Positions 34,358-42,412 of a DNA stretch of 64,000 nucleotides are shown here, piece after piece. The notes under the pieces are model-generated. The model searched no databases, was not told where the DNA came from, and was given only the letters and a program-made list of their open reading frames with translations. Made by a program: the position numbers and the translations under genes. The DNA comes from Flexifilum sp963727545 (GTDB taxonomy: Bacteria; Chloroflexota; Anaerolineae; Aggregatilineales; Phototrophicaceae): assembly GCA_963727545.1 (NCBI GenBank), contig CAVSGS010000005.1:496001-560000 (forward strand), written 5' to 3'. The number at the start of each line of letters is the position of its first letter. Within the stretch, counting starts at the first letter, position 1.

Positions 34358-34656
34358 GCTTTCGCCTCCTGAGACATCCGATACAGGTAGTATTCACCGC
34401 ACATCTCCGCTTCTTCTACGAGGTCGTACTTCTTCATCGCGGTGATGTGCCACAAAACCTGATCGGCTGGCAGTCCGGTCGCGGTTGCAACTTCGGGCAC
34501 GGTTTTTGCGCCGTCGCGCAGCACCTGACAGAGCTGCCTGCGAACCGCCTGTTGTTCTTTGAGCAGCGCTTGCGTGCGCTCCACACTGTCCTTGTGCTGT
34601 TCCCGTAGTTGTTTGAGCACTTCGCTGCGCTTCTTGGCGTCAACTCGCGCGGTCAT
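34354..34656 (-). CDS. Coiled-coil plus winged-helix protein of the hdr operon
   Basis: A 100-residue protein. Residues 5-50 form a charged helical coiled coil (KRSEVLKQLREQHKDSVERT); 50-95 is a small winged-helix fold (KTVPEVATATGLPADQVLWH, ITAMKKYDLVEEAEMCGEYY). It is locked into the operon by ATGA overlaps on both sides, so it is a regular component and not a freestanding regulator. Similar proteins occur in HdrABC-like clusters. It may be a structural linker or a local regulator; no DNA target is apparent. Confidence 0.75.
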   Translation of the reverse strand: MTARVDAKKRSEVLKQLREQHKDSVERTQALLKEQQAVRRQLCQVLRDGAKTVPEVATATGLPADQVLWHITAMKKYDLVEEAEMCGEYYLYRMSQEAKA

Positions 34657-34946
34657 AGCTGCGTCTCCAGTTCCGGTATCGCTTCGACAATGGCGTCGAT
34701 CATCGCGTCGTACTGGTCGACCGTCCAGCCTTGCAGGTTGATGGCGTGATTGGGGCACGCGCTGATGCAAACTCCGCAGCCCGCACAGTTGGCAGGCATG
34801 ACGATCGCTCGCTGCTCCTCGTGACCATCCACCTGCACAGTTTGCAGGGTGATCGCGTCCTCGTAACGGCAGACGGTGAGACATTCACCGCTGCCAGTGC
34901 AGCGCTCAGGGTCAACCCTCGCGACGAAGGGCTGAAGCTCGACCAT
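34653..34946 (-). CDS. Ferredoxin with one complete and one three-cysteine cluster site
   Basis: A 97-residue ferredoxin. The first site reads CTGSGECLTVC, where Ser replaces the second Cys, so it may hold a [3Fe-4S] cluster. The second site CAGCGVCISACP is complete. It lies between the HdrA-like and winged-helix genes and would carry electrons between the HdrA proteins and the QmoC-like membrane subunit. The last codons overlap the next ATG. Confidence 0.85.
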   Translation of the reverse strand: MVELQPFVARVDPERCTGSGECLTVCRYEDAITLQTVQVDGHEEQRAIVMPANCAGCGVCISACPNHAINLQGWTVDQYDAMIDAIVEAIPELETQL

Positions 34947-34949
34947 CCC

Positions 34950-36719
34950 CTAACTCAACAGGGTGCTGACCTTCGCTGCCGCTGCCGACGCTGCCGCGCA
35001 GCTTTCCTGAATGTTCATCGGTCCCTGCGCCGTCCCTGCTAGTACGATACCGGGGACAGCCGTCTCGACCGGGCGCAGTTTGGGATGCACTTCCAGCAGG
35101 AAGCGGTCGGTACCCACCGCGATCTTGAGCAGCTTCACCAAGTCATCAACCGGATTCGGCATCATGCCGACCGCCAGCACGACCAGATCGACCGGCACTT
35201 CGATGGCGTCGCCCTGCGTGAGTTGATCGTTGACCTGAATGAGCAGGGGATACGCATCACCGGCGGGCGCTTGAACCACCTGAGGCGGCGCGTCCCCGTG
35301 AAAGCGCAGGAAGCGCACCATGTTCTCCGAAGCGTTGACGTACTCGTCTTCGTGCCCGCGCCCGTAGGTGCGAATGTCCTGATAGAAATCGACGACGTTG
35401 ACGTTGGGGAACTGCCGGTGCAGCGCGTTGGCGACGTGCAGGGTCGCGGTGCAGCACACCCGCGAACAGTAATTGTTGACTTGACCGTCGGGCTGCGGCG
35501 CGTGAATGCCCTCGATCTGGCGGCTGCCGACGCAGTGGATCAGCCCGACGTTGCGCACCGGGCGTCCGTTGAATTGCAGCGCGGCTTCGGCTTCGCTCAG
35601 CGCCAGCAGACGGATCAACTGCGGCAGCGTGATGACCTGCGCGAATTCGCCGTAGCCGTATTCGCCGCGCGGCGGCTCGTAGGGTTGGAAGCCGGTCGCC
35701 ACGACAATCGCCCCGACGTTGATCTCGACCGTTTCCGGCTCGGCGTTCAGGTCGATGCCCCCGTGATCGGCTTGCTGGCATTTGCCGCAGCGGGTGCAGT
35801 GCGCCCAGTCGATCGCCGGAGCAGCGGGGAAACAGCCCGGATAGGCGCTGTAGATCGCCTTGCGCGTCGTCAATCCGTAGTTGAACTCGTCGGGCACGCG
35901 TTCCGGGCAGGCGTCGATGGCTGCCTGCAAATCGGCGACACCACCCTCCACACCGCGCGGCTGCTGGCGAATCTGGACGTGAAAATCGCCGACGTAGCCG
36001 CGCACGCCCGTGACTTCGGCGTTCGTTTGCACCGCGATCAGCGGGTGCGCTGTCACCCGGTCAATCAGTTCGAGCAGCAGCGTGCGCGCGTCCCCGCCGG
36101 TCGGGAAGACCGTTTCAAGCTGGGCGACGTGTCCGCCGAGAAACGGCGTGCGCTCGATCAGCGTGACGTGGATGCCGCGCCGGGCGATGTCCAGCGCCGA
36201 GCGCATCCCCGCTACCCCACCGCCGATCACCAGTGCGTGCTTTTCGGCGCTCAGCCGGATCGGGTCGAGCGGCGTCAGCAGGCGCGCTTTAGCGACGCCC
36301 GCTTTCATCAGGCGAATGGATTTCTCGGTTGCGCCCGCTTTATCGTCGTGATGCACCCAACTCGCCTGCTCGCGCAAGCCGACGTGATAGTAGAGGTAGG
36401 GGTTCAGTCCAGCGCGGGCGACGGCGTTGCGAAAGGTATGCTCGTGCAGCGCCGGGGCACACGCGCCGATCACGACGCGGTTGACACCACGCTCGCGGAT
36501 GTCGGCTTCGAGGATCGCTTGCGCGGCGTCCGAACACATCGACATGTCGGTGCGGGAAACGACCACGTTCGGCAGATCGCGCAGCGCCCGCGCGACTCTT
36601 TCGCACGCCACCACGTCGCTAATGTTGCCGCCGCAGTAGCAGGTATAGACGCCAATGCGGATTTCGTCCTCGGTCATGCCCGACTGGGTTTCGTTCTGAT
36701 CGACTTCTATATCAGGCAT
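34950..36719 (-). CDS. HdrA-like flavoprotein (long form)
   Basis: A 589-residue HdrA-type FAD protein. The N-terminal domain has TCYCGGNISDVVACERVARA and VVIGACAPALHEHTF; the FAD site is KHALVIGGGVAGMRSALDIA; ATGFQPYEPPRGEYGYGEF and VGLIHCVGSRQIEG follow, then NNYCSRVCCTATLHVANAL. The ferredoxin-type motif CTRCGKCQQADHGG has three Cys and an Asp where the fourth is expected. HdrA proteins can split electrons between two acceptors. Eight-base overlap with the upstream hdrA gene. Confidence 0.93.
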   Translation of the reverse strand: MPDIEVDQNETQSGMTEDEIRIGVYTCYCGGNISDVVACERVARALRDLPNVVVSRTDMSMCSDAAQAILEADIRERGVNRVVIGACAPALHEHTFRNAVARAGLNPYLYYHVGLREQASWVHHDDKAGATEKSIRLMKAGVAKARLLTPLDPIRLSAEKHALVIGGGVAGMRSALDIARRGIHVTLIERTPFLGGHVAQLETVFPTGGDARTLLLELIDRVTAHPLIAVQTNAEVTGVRGYVGDFHVQIRQQPRGVEGGVADLQAAIDACPERVPDEFNYGLTTRKAIYSAYPGCFPAAPAIDWAHCTRCGKCQQADHGGIDLNAEPETVEINVGAIVVATGFQPYEPPRGEYGYGEFAQVITLPQLIRLLALSEAEAALQFNGRPVRNVGLIHCVGSRQIEGIHAPQPDGQVNNYCSRVCCTATLHVANALHRQFPNVNVVDFYQDIRTYGRGHEDEYVNASENMVRFLRFHGDAPPQVVQAPAGDAYPLLIQVNDQLTQGDAIEVPVDLVVLAVGMMPNPVDDLVKLLKIAVGTDRFLLEVHPKLRPVETAVPGIVLAGTAQGPMNIQESCAAASAAAAKVSTLLS

Positions 36720-38043
36720 GGATCAATCCCTTCTCGACAGTGAACGCGGCGGTGCTCTCCGCTGGACTTTCCAGAAAGGCAGCCGTTTCCGCCGCTGCTG
36801 CGCTCGCCATCACGATGCTGTCCACGATGTCCATCGGTCCCGCCGCCGTGCCGGTGACGAAGATGCCGGGACGATCGGTCAGGCAGGGCGACAAATTGGG
36901 TGACGGCGTTGCGACAAAGCCGTCGTCGCTCACCCGCACACCATAGAGCGCACGCGGATCGTAGGCGGGCAGCACGCCGCCGGAGAGCACCACCAGATCG
37001 TGAGTGCGCTCGGCGACCACCGATCCTTCCTCGACTAGCTCGACCCGGACGACCGGGTTCTGCTGCTCGTCTTCGCTGATTCGGGCGACTTTGCCCCTGA
37101 CAAACTGGATACCCATCGCCTGAGCGTTCTGGTAAAACTGCTCGTAGCCTTTGCCAAAGGTGCGGATGTCCATGTAGTAGATGGTGATGTCCGCCAGCGG
37201 CAGCGTGCCCGACAGCAGCATGGCTTGCTTGATCGCATACATGCAGCAGATGCGCGAGCAGTAAGGCACGCCCAGCGTTTGATCGCGCGAGCCTGCGCAC
37301 TGCACGTAGGCGATCGAGTCAGGTTCTTTGCCGTCCGAGGGGCGCAGGACGTGCCCATAGGGTCCCGTCGGCGCGAGCAAGCGTTCCATCATCAACGCGT
37401 CGATCACGTTGCGCACGTGACCTGCGCCGTACTCTTTCTTCACGTCGGTCGGCGTGAGGTGAAAGCCGGTCGCCAGCACGATTGCGCGCGCGTCGATGTC
37501 AATGGACTCAGCGGTCTGCGTGAAATCAATCGCATCGACCGGGCAAGCCTTCTCGCACTTGCCGCAGAACAGACAGTGGTCGATGTCGATCACGGCTTTC
37601 TGAGGCACAGCTGTCGAGAACGGCACTCGCGCCGCCCGAACTGCTCCCAGATTCCGGTCGAATGCCGATGGCAGATCGACCGGGCAGACGTACTCGCACT
37701 GGCGGCAGCCGGTGCAGGTGTCTTCGTTCACGTAACGCGGTCGCTTCTGCACCTGAATGCTGAAACCGCCCCCATCTTCCCGGATCGCCTGCACGTCGCA
37801 GTAAGTCAGCAGGCGGATGTTGTCGTGGTGCGCGACCGCCGACATCTTCGGCGTGGTGATACAGCTGCAGCAGTCGAGGGTCGGGAAGACCTTGCTGAGG
37901 GTGATCATCGTGCCGCCGATGCTGGCTTCCTTTTCGACGAGCGCCACTTGGTAGCCTTGATCCGCGAGATCGAGCGCCGTCTGCATCCCGGCGATCCCGC
38001 CGCCGACCACCAAAGCATCTACCTGTAATCTTTCCGAAGCCAT
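36712..38043 (-). CDS. HdrA-like flavoprotein (short form, two ferredoxin sites)
   Basis: A 443-residue HdrA paralogue: FAD motif ALVVGGGIAGMQTALDLA with GASIGGTMITLSKVFPTLD-like HdrA signature (EASIGGTMITLSKVFPTLD), the CCSCITTPKMSA cysteines, then CTGCRQCEYVCP and CLFCGKCEKACP, both complete. AIVLATGFHLTPTDVKKEYG and SIAYVQCAGSRDQTLGVPYC follow. Resembles the QmoA/QmoB and HdrA core without the long N-terminal domain of its neighbour. ATG 38043 has AGAGGAAAGG upstream. Electron acceptor and donor are inferred from the operon. Confidence 0.92.
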   Translation of the reverse strand: MASERLQVDALVVGGGIAGMQTALDLADQGYQVALVEKEASIGGTMITLSKVFPTLDCCSCITTPKMSAVAHHDNIRLLTYCDVQAIREDGGGFSIQVQKRPRYVNEDTCTGCRQCEYVCPVDLPSAFDRNLGAVRAARVPFSTAVPQKAVIDIDHCLFCGKCEKACPVDAIDFTQTAESIDIDARAIVLATGFHLTPTDVKKEYGAGHVRNVIDALMMERLLAPTGPYGHVLRPSDGKEPDSIAYVQCAGSRDQTLGVPYCSRICCMYAIKQAMLLSGTLPLADITIYYMDIRTFGKGYEQFYQNAQAMGIQFVRGKVARISEDEQQNPVVRVELVEEGSVVAERTHDLVVLSGGVLPAYDPRALYGVRVSDDGFVATPSPNLSPCLTDRPGIFVTGTAAGPMDIVDSIVMASAAAAETAAFLESPAESTAAFTVEKGLIHA

Positions 38044-38068
38044 CGCCTTTCCTCTCATTGCACCGGTC

Positions 38069-38500
38069 TCAACCGGCGGCAGCCGCGAGTTCGCCGCGAA
38101 CGGGACCGATTTCTTGCAGCAGCGCATTCATCCCGGCGACTTCCTTCAAGAAGGGTTTGGTGCAAACCGTACAGATCGCCACCAAACGCAAGCGTCGGGT
38201 ATTGATTCCGCGTTCGCTCATCAGCGGATAGACCCGGTTGACGACCTCCGCTGTGCGCTCCGCGCCGCCTTTGTAGGGGCAGTCGGTGCCGCTGTACATC
38301 ACGAGGATGGCGTCGATCCCGCGCTCGAAGGTGCGCAGATAGAACGACTCCGAGAACATCGCCGGGCAGACCACCGGCAGGATGTAGGTATTCGCAGCGT
38401 AGTCGGTGTGGAGCTGTCCCACCGAGTTCGCGCCCGCGTAGCCGCCGGAGAGCGTTGCCAGAATCAGAATTTTGGTCTGTGCAGATGCGCCGATTCCCAT
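38069..38500 (-). CDS. MvhD-like electron-transfer subunit
   Basis: A 143-residue protein of the MvhD (hydrogenase delta/iron-sulfur) family: LATLSGGYAGANSVGQLHTD, VVCPAMFSESFYLRTFERGI, AILVMYSGTDCPYKGGAERT, and a last pair in AICTVCTKPFL. In methanogens MvhD hands electrons from hydrogenase to HdrA; in Qmo complexes an MvhD domain is fused to QmoB. Here it stands directly upstream of the HdrA genes and is expected to bind them. The usual [2Fe-2S] Cys pattern is only partly kept. Confidence 0.82.
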   Translation of the reverse strand: MGIGASAQTKILILATLSGGYAGANSVGQLHTDYAANTYILPVVCPAMFSESFYLRTFERGIDAILVMYSGTDCPYKGGAERTAEVVNRVYPLMSERGINTRRLRLVAICTVCTKPFLKEVAGMNALLQEIGPVRGELAAAAG

Positions 38501-38510
38501 CGGGCACTCC

Positions 38511-38765
38511 TTATTTCAGCCGTTTGATGAAGATGCGGTCGTAGCCTTCCGCAGTGACGTAGCCCAGATATTCGTGACCAACCTTCTGCGCCCATCTTGG
38601 GATGTCCTCTTTGGTGTGCGGATCGCCCGACCAAATTTCGAGCACTTCTCCCGTCTTTACAGCACCAATGCCTTTCTTAGCTTCCAGCAGGGGACCGGGA
38701 CAGGCGCTCCCGCGCGCGTCAACGGTCTTCACTGCCTGCAAAGTTGTAAGGTCGATACTTGCCAT
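38511..38765 (-). CDS. TusA-like sulfur carrier
   Basis: An 84-residue TusA-type protein. The motif SACPGPLLEAKKGI contains the persulfide-carrying Cys of the TusA family (CPxP), followed by EVLEIWSGDPHTKEDIPRWA and the final strand YDRIFIKRL. TusA-type carriers deliver sulfane sulfur to DsrE or Hdr-type systems. It is the second gene of the operon, after the ArsR regulator. Confidence 0.9.
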   Translation of the reverse strand: MASIDLTTLQAVKTVDARGSACPGPLLEAKKGIGAVKTGEVLEIWSGDPHTKEDIPRWAQKVGHEYLGYVTAEGYDRIFIKRLK

Positions 38766-38787
38766 TTTGATTCACTCCTTCGTTCGA

Positions 38788-39081
38788 TCATGCGAGCGGA
38801 TGTTCAGCAATAAGCAGAAGATGGCAGCCGCGCAGGGACTCGCGCACGAGGCGGTAATAGATGGTGTTCCCTTCCCGGCGCGATTCCACAATTCCGTGCG
38901 CCTGCATCAAACGCAGGTGTTGGGACGTGTTTTGCAGCGAGGCTCCAATCGCCGAAGCTAGGTCGCTGACAGAACTCTCCTGTTCTGCCAGTGTCCACAG
39001 AATCAGCACCCGATTGGGGTTGCCGAATATTCGGCATAATGCGCTTTGCTGTCTGGCTCGTTCGAGAAGTTCTTTGTCCAT
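38788..39081 (-). CDS. ArsR-family regulator at the head of the hdr/tusA operon
   Basis: A 97-residue winged-helix regulator: QSALCRIFGNPNRVLILWTL, SVSDLASAIGASLQNTSQHL, RLMQAHGIVESRREGNTIYY. ArsR proteins sense metals, sulfur species or redox. There is a Cys in the N-terminal helix (SALC) and one near the end (RGCHL), a spacing that could be thiol-based as in persulfide sensors such as SqrR/BigR; this is inference. An inverted repeat lies directly upstream. ATG 39081 is preferred over an in-frame TTG at 39087. Confidence 0.88.
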   Translation of the reverse strand: MDKELLERARQQSALCRIFGNPNRVLILWTLAEQESSVSDLASAIGASLQNTSQHLRLMQAHGIVESRREGNTIYYRLVRESLRGCHLLLIAEHPLA

Positions 39082-39101
39082 CGCCAATCCACTACTTCAC
39101 A

Positions 39102-39122
39102 ACTTAATGGATTGATTTAAGT
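39102..39122. promoter_or_regulatory. Candidate ArsR operator
   Basis: ACTTAA (39102-39107) and TTAAGT (39117-39122) form an inverted repeat with a nine-base gap, 20 bases upstream of the arsR-type start codon. Spacing and A/T richness fit ArsR/SmtB-type sites. Confidence 0.6.
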
Positions 39123-39191
39123 GTAGGTTGCAGCGCTGTGCGGCGTAAGTGAACAAAGGCACAAGCGATATTGGATCCTGCTATGGGAGGA

Positions 39192-39208
39192 TATAGAAAA
39201 TTTCTATA
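39192..39208. promoter_or_regulatory. 17-bp palindrome upstream of the arsR-type gene
   Basis: TATAGAAA-A-TTTCTATA is a perfect inverted repeat about 110 bases upstream of the regulator. It may be a second operator or a promoter element; no protein can be named. Confidence 0.5.
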
Positions 39209-39252
39209 AGGAGATCAGGAGTAGGGTTGAGTTAGGAAATGGGCGGTCGTCA

Positions 39253-39290
39253 CAATAAAAGAGCCTCACGACCCTGCCCTGTCGTGAGGC
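39253..39290 (-). terminator. Terminator of the glycosyltransferase operon
   Basis: On the minus strand GCCTCACGAC (39290-39281) and GTCGTGAGGC (39272-39263) pair perfectly around an eight-base loop, followed by TCTTTTATTG. It lies about 47 bases after the stop of the glycosyltransferase at 39337. Confidence 0.85.
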
Positions 39291-39336
39291 AAAACCTCTC
39301 CTCATTGGCTGTAAATACTGTGAAACTTTGGTTTGC

Positions 39337-40575
39337 TTACAGCAGCGCGCGTTTAAAGACCTGAACGTATTGATCGGCGACGTCGTCCCACGAGGGGCGC
39401 GGGTCGTTCATGCCGGACTGGGCAGATGCGGCATAGCGAAAGTAATCGTCATGCAGTTGGCGCAGTGCAGCAAGGATCGAATCGGGCGATAGCGGGTCGA
39501 ACCAGAGCACGTCGGCGGAGCGTGCCGCGAGATGCTCACGCATGACGGGAATATCCGCGCAGAGCAGCGGAATGCCATAACTCAACGCTTCTTCGGCAGG
39601 GAAACTGCCACCACCTTCGGACAAACTCGCCATGATCACCGCCGCCGCGCCGCGCATGATGTGTGCCATTTGACCGTCAGGGACGTAGCCCAACGCATAG
39701 AAGTCGCGCCCATATTCCAGCTTTTGCCGCTGCACCACGCCCGCGAGATGATCGTGCAGCCAATAGCGGTTGCGACCCAATTGCCAGTCCGGTCGCAGAA
39801 TCTGCGTGTATTCGCCCACCAGCACTAGCGGTAACTCTGCTCGCTCGGCAAAACGCGACCACGCTGTCAGTAGCGTGTCGTGATTCTTATGCACGTTGAC
39901 GTTCGCGGCGTAGACCAGATAGCGTTCTGGCAGCGCGGGCAGCATTTCGAGAGTTGCTTCGGTACTAGCTGCGGACGCGGCTTGCGGCAGAATGTTGTGA
40001 TAGATCACGGAAGCGCGCGCGCCCTGCTCGCCGAAATAACGGATGAGGTTCGCGCGCACGGTCTGCGACGACGTCACGAGTTGATCCGCCTGCGTGACCC
40101 AGCTTAAGGCGTAGCGGCGTTCGAGTTCCGTGCGTAATCCGCCTAGAATTTCGGGGAAATCGAGCACAGTCGTGTCTTGATAGGTGCAGACGATTGGCTT
40201 TGCAGTGGCGAGGATCGGCATCCCGTGCGGCCAAAAGACGTAGATCAGGTCACAGGTTTGGGCGTAGCGCGCCAAGTAGCGGTTTTCGAGCCACGCGCGA
40301 TAGTTGGGCAGTAAGTGCCGCACGATTTTCTTGCTCAGCCGCTCCCAATCAGAGGAGTCGTCGGGGTTTTCGAGCCAGCGTAAAAGCGCAGGTTTCGGCA
40401 CCAGTTGAAGTTTTAACGTGTCGGGCGCACTGGCAAAGGCGGATGCAGCCTCAGGCGGAATGACAAGCGCTAACTCGTCGATTTCCGGGTGGCGCGCCAG
40501 AGACATCATGAGCGACGATAGCAGACGAATGCCACCGCCAAGATTGACAAAGGGGCACCAGACCAGAACTCTCAT
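39337..40575 (-). CDS. Family 4 glycosyltransferase
   Basis: A 412-residue GT-B enzyme. N-terminal VWCPFVNLGGGIRLLSSLMM; the C-terminal nucleotide-sugar half has YLVYAANVNVHKNHDTLLTA and ASLSEGGGSFPAEEALSYGI, the E-x7-E type motif of GT4. Transfers a sugar to a growing glycan on the cytoplasmic side. Last gene of a three-gene minus-strand unit with an aminotransferase and an acetyltransferase, so it may add an acylated amino sugar. Confidence 0.9.
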   Translation of the reverse strand: MRVLVWCPFVNLGGGIRLLSSLMMSLARHPEIDELALVIPPEAASAFASAPDTLKLQLVPKPALLRWLENPDDSSDWERLSKKIVRHLLPNYRAWLENRYLARYAQTCDLIYVFWPHGMPILATAKPIVCTYQDTTVLDFPEILGGLRTELERRYALSWVTQADQLVTSSQTVRANLIRYFGEQGARASVIYHNILPQAASAASTEATLEMLPALPERYLVYAANVNVHKNHDTLLTAWSRFAERAELPLVLVGEYTQILRPDWQLGRNRYWLHDHLAGVVQRQKLEYGRDFYALGYVPDGQMAHIMRGAAAVIMASLSEGGGSFPAEEALSYGIPLLCADIPVMREHLAARSADVLWFDPLSPDSILAALRQLHDDYFRYAASAQSGMNDPRPSWDDVADQYVQVFKRALL

Positions 40576-40584
40576 GAGGGGTAA

Positions 40585-41049
40585 TTAGGTGAAATCAAAA
40601 TAATAAATCAAGTTGTTGTTTTTGGGATCGACGCCCGACGGTTGAAACCCTGCCGCTTCATAGAGATGTTTGGCATTGGCATTGGCGGGATGCACCTTGA
40701 GCATCAAGCGCTTGGTGCCGCGCAGCCGACAGATTGTTTTAGCGATGCTCAAGGTCACTGCACCGAAACCCTGCCCCTGAAAGCCGTGATCGATCAGTAC
40801 GCCGTAAGCGGGAATAGCGTAGCCCGCATCCCAACCGCGCAAAAAGAACAGCCCGATCAGCCGCGCGCCCCAGAAAATACCCATGTAGATATCCTCCTGC
40901 ACGCCGCGCAAAATCTGCTCGACCGAGGAGAAAGCAAAGTCAAAAGGGTGAAAATACTGAAGGTACGCGTCCGGCTGAGCCGAGAACAGTTCAGAGACCG
41001 CCTCAGCATCCGCTAGCGTGATCGGTTGGATGCGCAATTGATCGCTCAT
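40585..41049 (-). CDS. GNAT-family N-acetyltransferase
   Basis: A 154-residue GNAT domain: ITLADAEAVSELF at the start, then VLIDHGFQGQGFGAVTLSIA, which contains the acetyl-CoA-binding Q-x-x-G-x-G/A motif, and KVHPANANAKHLYEAAGF near the end. It follows the DegT aminotransferase with a four-base overlap. That order suggests it acetylates the amino sugar made by the aminotransferase. Confidence 0.9.
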   Translation of the reverse strand: MSDQLRIQPITLADAEAVSELFSAQPDAYLQYFHPFDFAFSSVEQILRGVQEDIYMGIFWGARLIGLFFLRGWDAGYAIPAYGVLIDHGFQGQGFGAVTLSIAKTICRLRGTKRLMLKVHPANANAKHLYEAAGFQPSGVDPKNNNLIYYFDFT

Positions 41050-42176
41050 GATTCGCGTGAAACATTGACCACGTATTGATCTTCGAGGCTGCGCTTTAGA
41101 GCATCGCAGACGGTGCGAATGTCCTCACGGGTCAACTGCGCCGACGTCGGCAGATTGATGCCGCGCCGGGATAAATCGGTGGTCACGGGATAAGCCTCGT
41201 CGCCGTCTGCCTCGTAGTAGGGCGGCATTTGATGGAGCGGATAGAAAAACGGTCGCGTCTCGACGCCGCACTCGTGCATTTGCGCCATTAACAAATCGCG
41301 ATCCGCGTTGGCTGGCAAACAAACTGAATACAGCCAAAAGACGTTCTTCGCCCACGCCGCTTCGACGGGAAGCTGCAGGTCGGTCGCGTCCAGTGCTTCA
41401 CGATACCAGTGCGCCACTTCGATACGGCGCTCGACAAACCAATCGCTGCGCTCCATCTGCGCTACGCCAATCGCCGCCTGAACGTTGGTCATACGGTAAT
41501 TGTAGCCAATGAGCGGAAACCAGTAACGACGCTGCGGATCCATCCCCTGTCCTTTAAAGAGCCGGATGCGCTGCATGAGCGCTTCGTCGTTGGTGACGAC
41601 CATGCCGCCTTCGCCCGTGGAGATGATTTTGTTACCGTAGAGGCTGAAGATTCCTACATCACCAATACTGCCCACTCGCTGACCTTTGTATTCGGCACCA
41701 AAGGCTTCGGCGGCATCTTCTATCACGTAGAGGTTGTGCTGCTTTGCGAGCGCCAACAGCGAGTCCATGTCAGCGGGGTGCCCGTAAATATGCACGGGCA
41801 TAATAGCTCTGGTTTTCGGCGTGATTTTGCGTTCAACGTCAGCAGGATCGAGCGTCCACGTCTGAGGATCAACATCAGCGAAGACAGGTTTCGCGCCACA
41901 GTAGGTAGCGGCGTTGGCACAGGCGATATAGGTGAGATCAGGCACGATGATTTCATCGCCGGGTTGAATGTCTAAGGCAACCATCGCGACATGGAGTGCG
42001 ACTGTACCGTTAAAGACGGCAATCGCATATTTAGTGCCACAGAAAGCAGCGAAATCAGCCTCGAAGCGGTCGACATATTTGCCGCTGCCGGAAATCCAAC
42101 CGGTGCGCAGGGCATCGAGTACGTAAGCTTCTTCATTGCCATTGATTACAGTTTCAGCGACGTGGATATACGCCAC
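41046..42176 (-). CDS. DegT/DnrJ/EryC1-family sugar aminotransferase
   Basis: A 376-residue PLP enzyme: SGSGKYVDRFEADFAAFCGT, IIVPDLTYIACANAA, AIMPVHIYGHPADMDSLLAL, and the Schiff-base lysine K183 in SLYGNKIISTGEGG. Length and motifs fit perosamine-type aminotransferases that act on keto-sugar nucleotides. The start codon is GTG (42176). With the GNAT downstream it can make an N-acylated deoxyamino sugar. Confidence 0.93.
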   Translation of the reverse strand: MAYIHVAETVINGNEEAYVLDALRTGWISGSGKYVDRFEADFAAFCGTKYAIAVFNGTVALHVAMVALDIQPGDEIIVPDLTYIACANAATYCGAKPVFADVDPQTWTLDPADVERKITPKTRAIMPVHIYGHPADMDSLLALAKQHNLYVIEDAAEAFGAEYKGQRVGSIGDVGIFSLYGNKIISTGEGGMVVTNDEALMQRIRLFKGQGMDPQRRYWFPLIGYNYRMTNVQAAIGVAQMERSDWFVERRIEVAHWYREALDATDLQLPVEAAWAKNVFWLYSVCLPANADRDLLMAQMHECGVETRPFFYPLHQMPPYYEADGDEAYPVTTDLSRRGINLPTSAQLTREDIRTVCDALKRSLEDQYVVNVSRES

Positions 42177-42412
42177 AGGTTCTAACCTCGTCTAGCCGAC
42201 ATCGACGTGACATCGAGATGATGAACGATCGTGAATTAGCTCTGTTAAAATGAGCGTACTAACTATAACATAGATGGTCTAGACAAAGCGGACTCCCTAG
42301 CCTGCGATCTACCCACGTTTGTGCTCATGGCAGTCCGTGTTGATCTCATGTGACATTTCGAAGCCTCCCAAGTAGGTTCCGGATTCGTAAGCTTAACCCC
42401 TACGGTGGTGCG

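Noticed and set aside
35085..36743. A 552-codon open frame on the plus strand opposite the long hdrA gene
   Set aside because: It is the antisense of a well-conserved flavoprotein gene, is rich in Arg/Asp/Val as expected from complementing GC-rich codons, and has no recognisable motifs.
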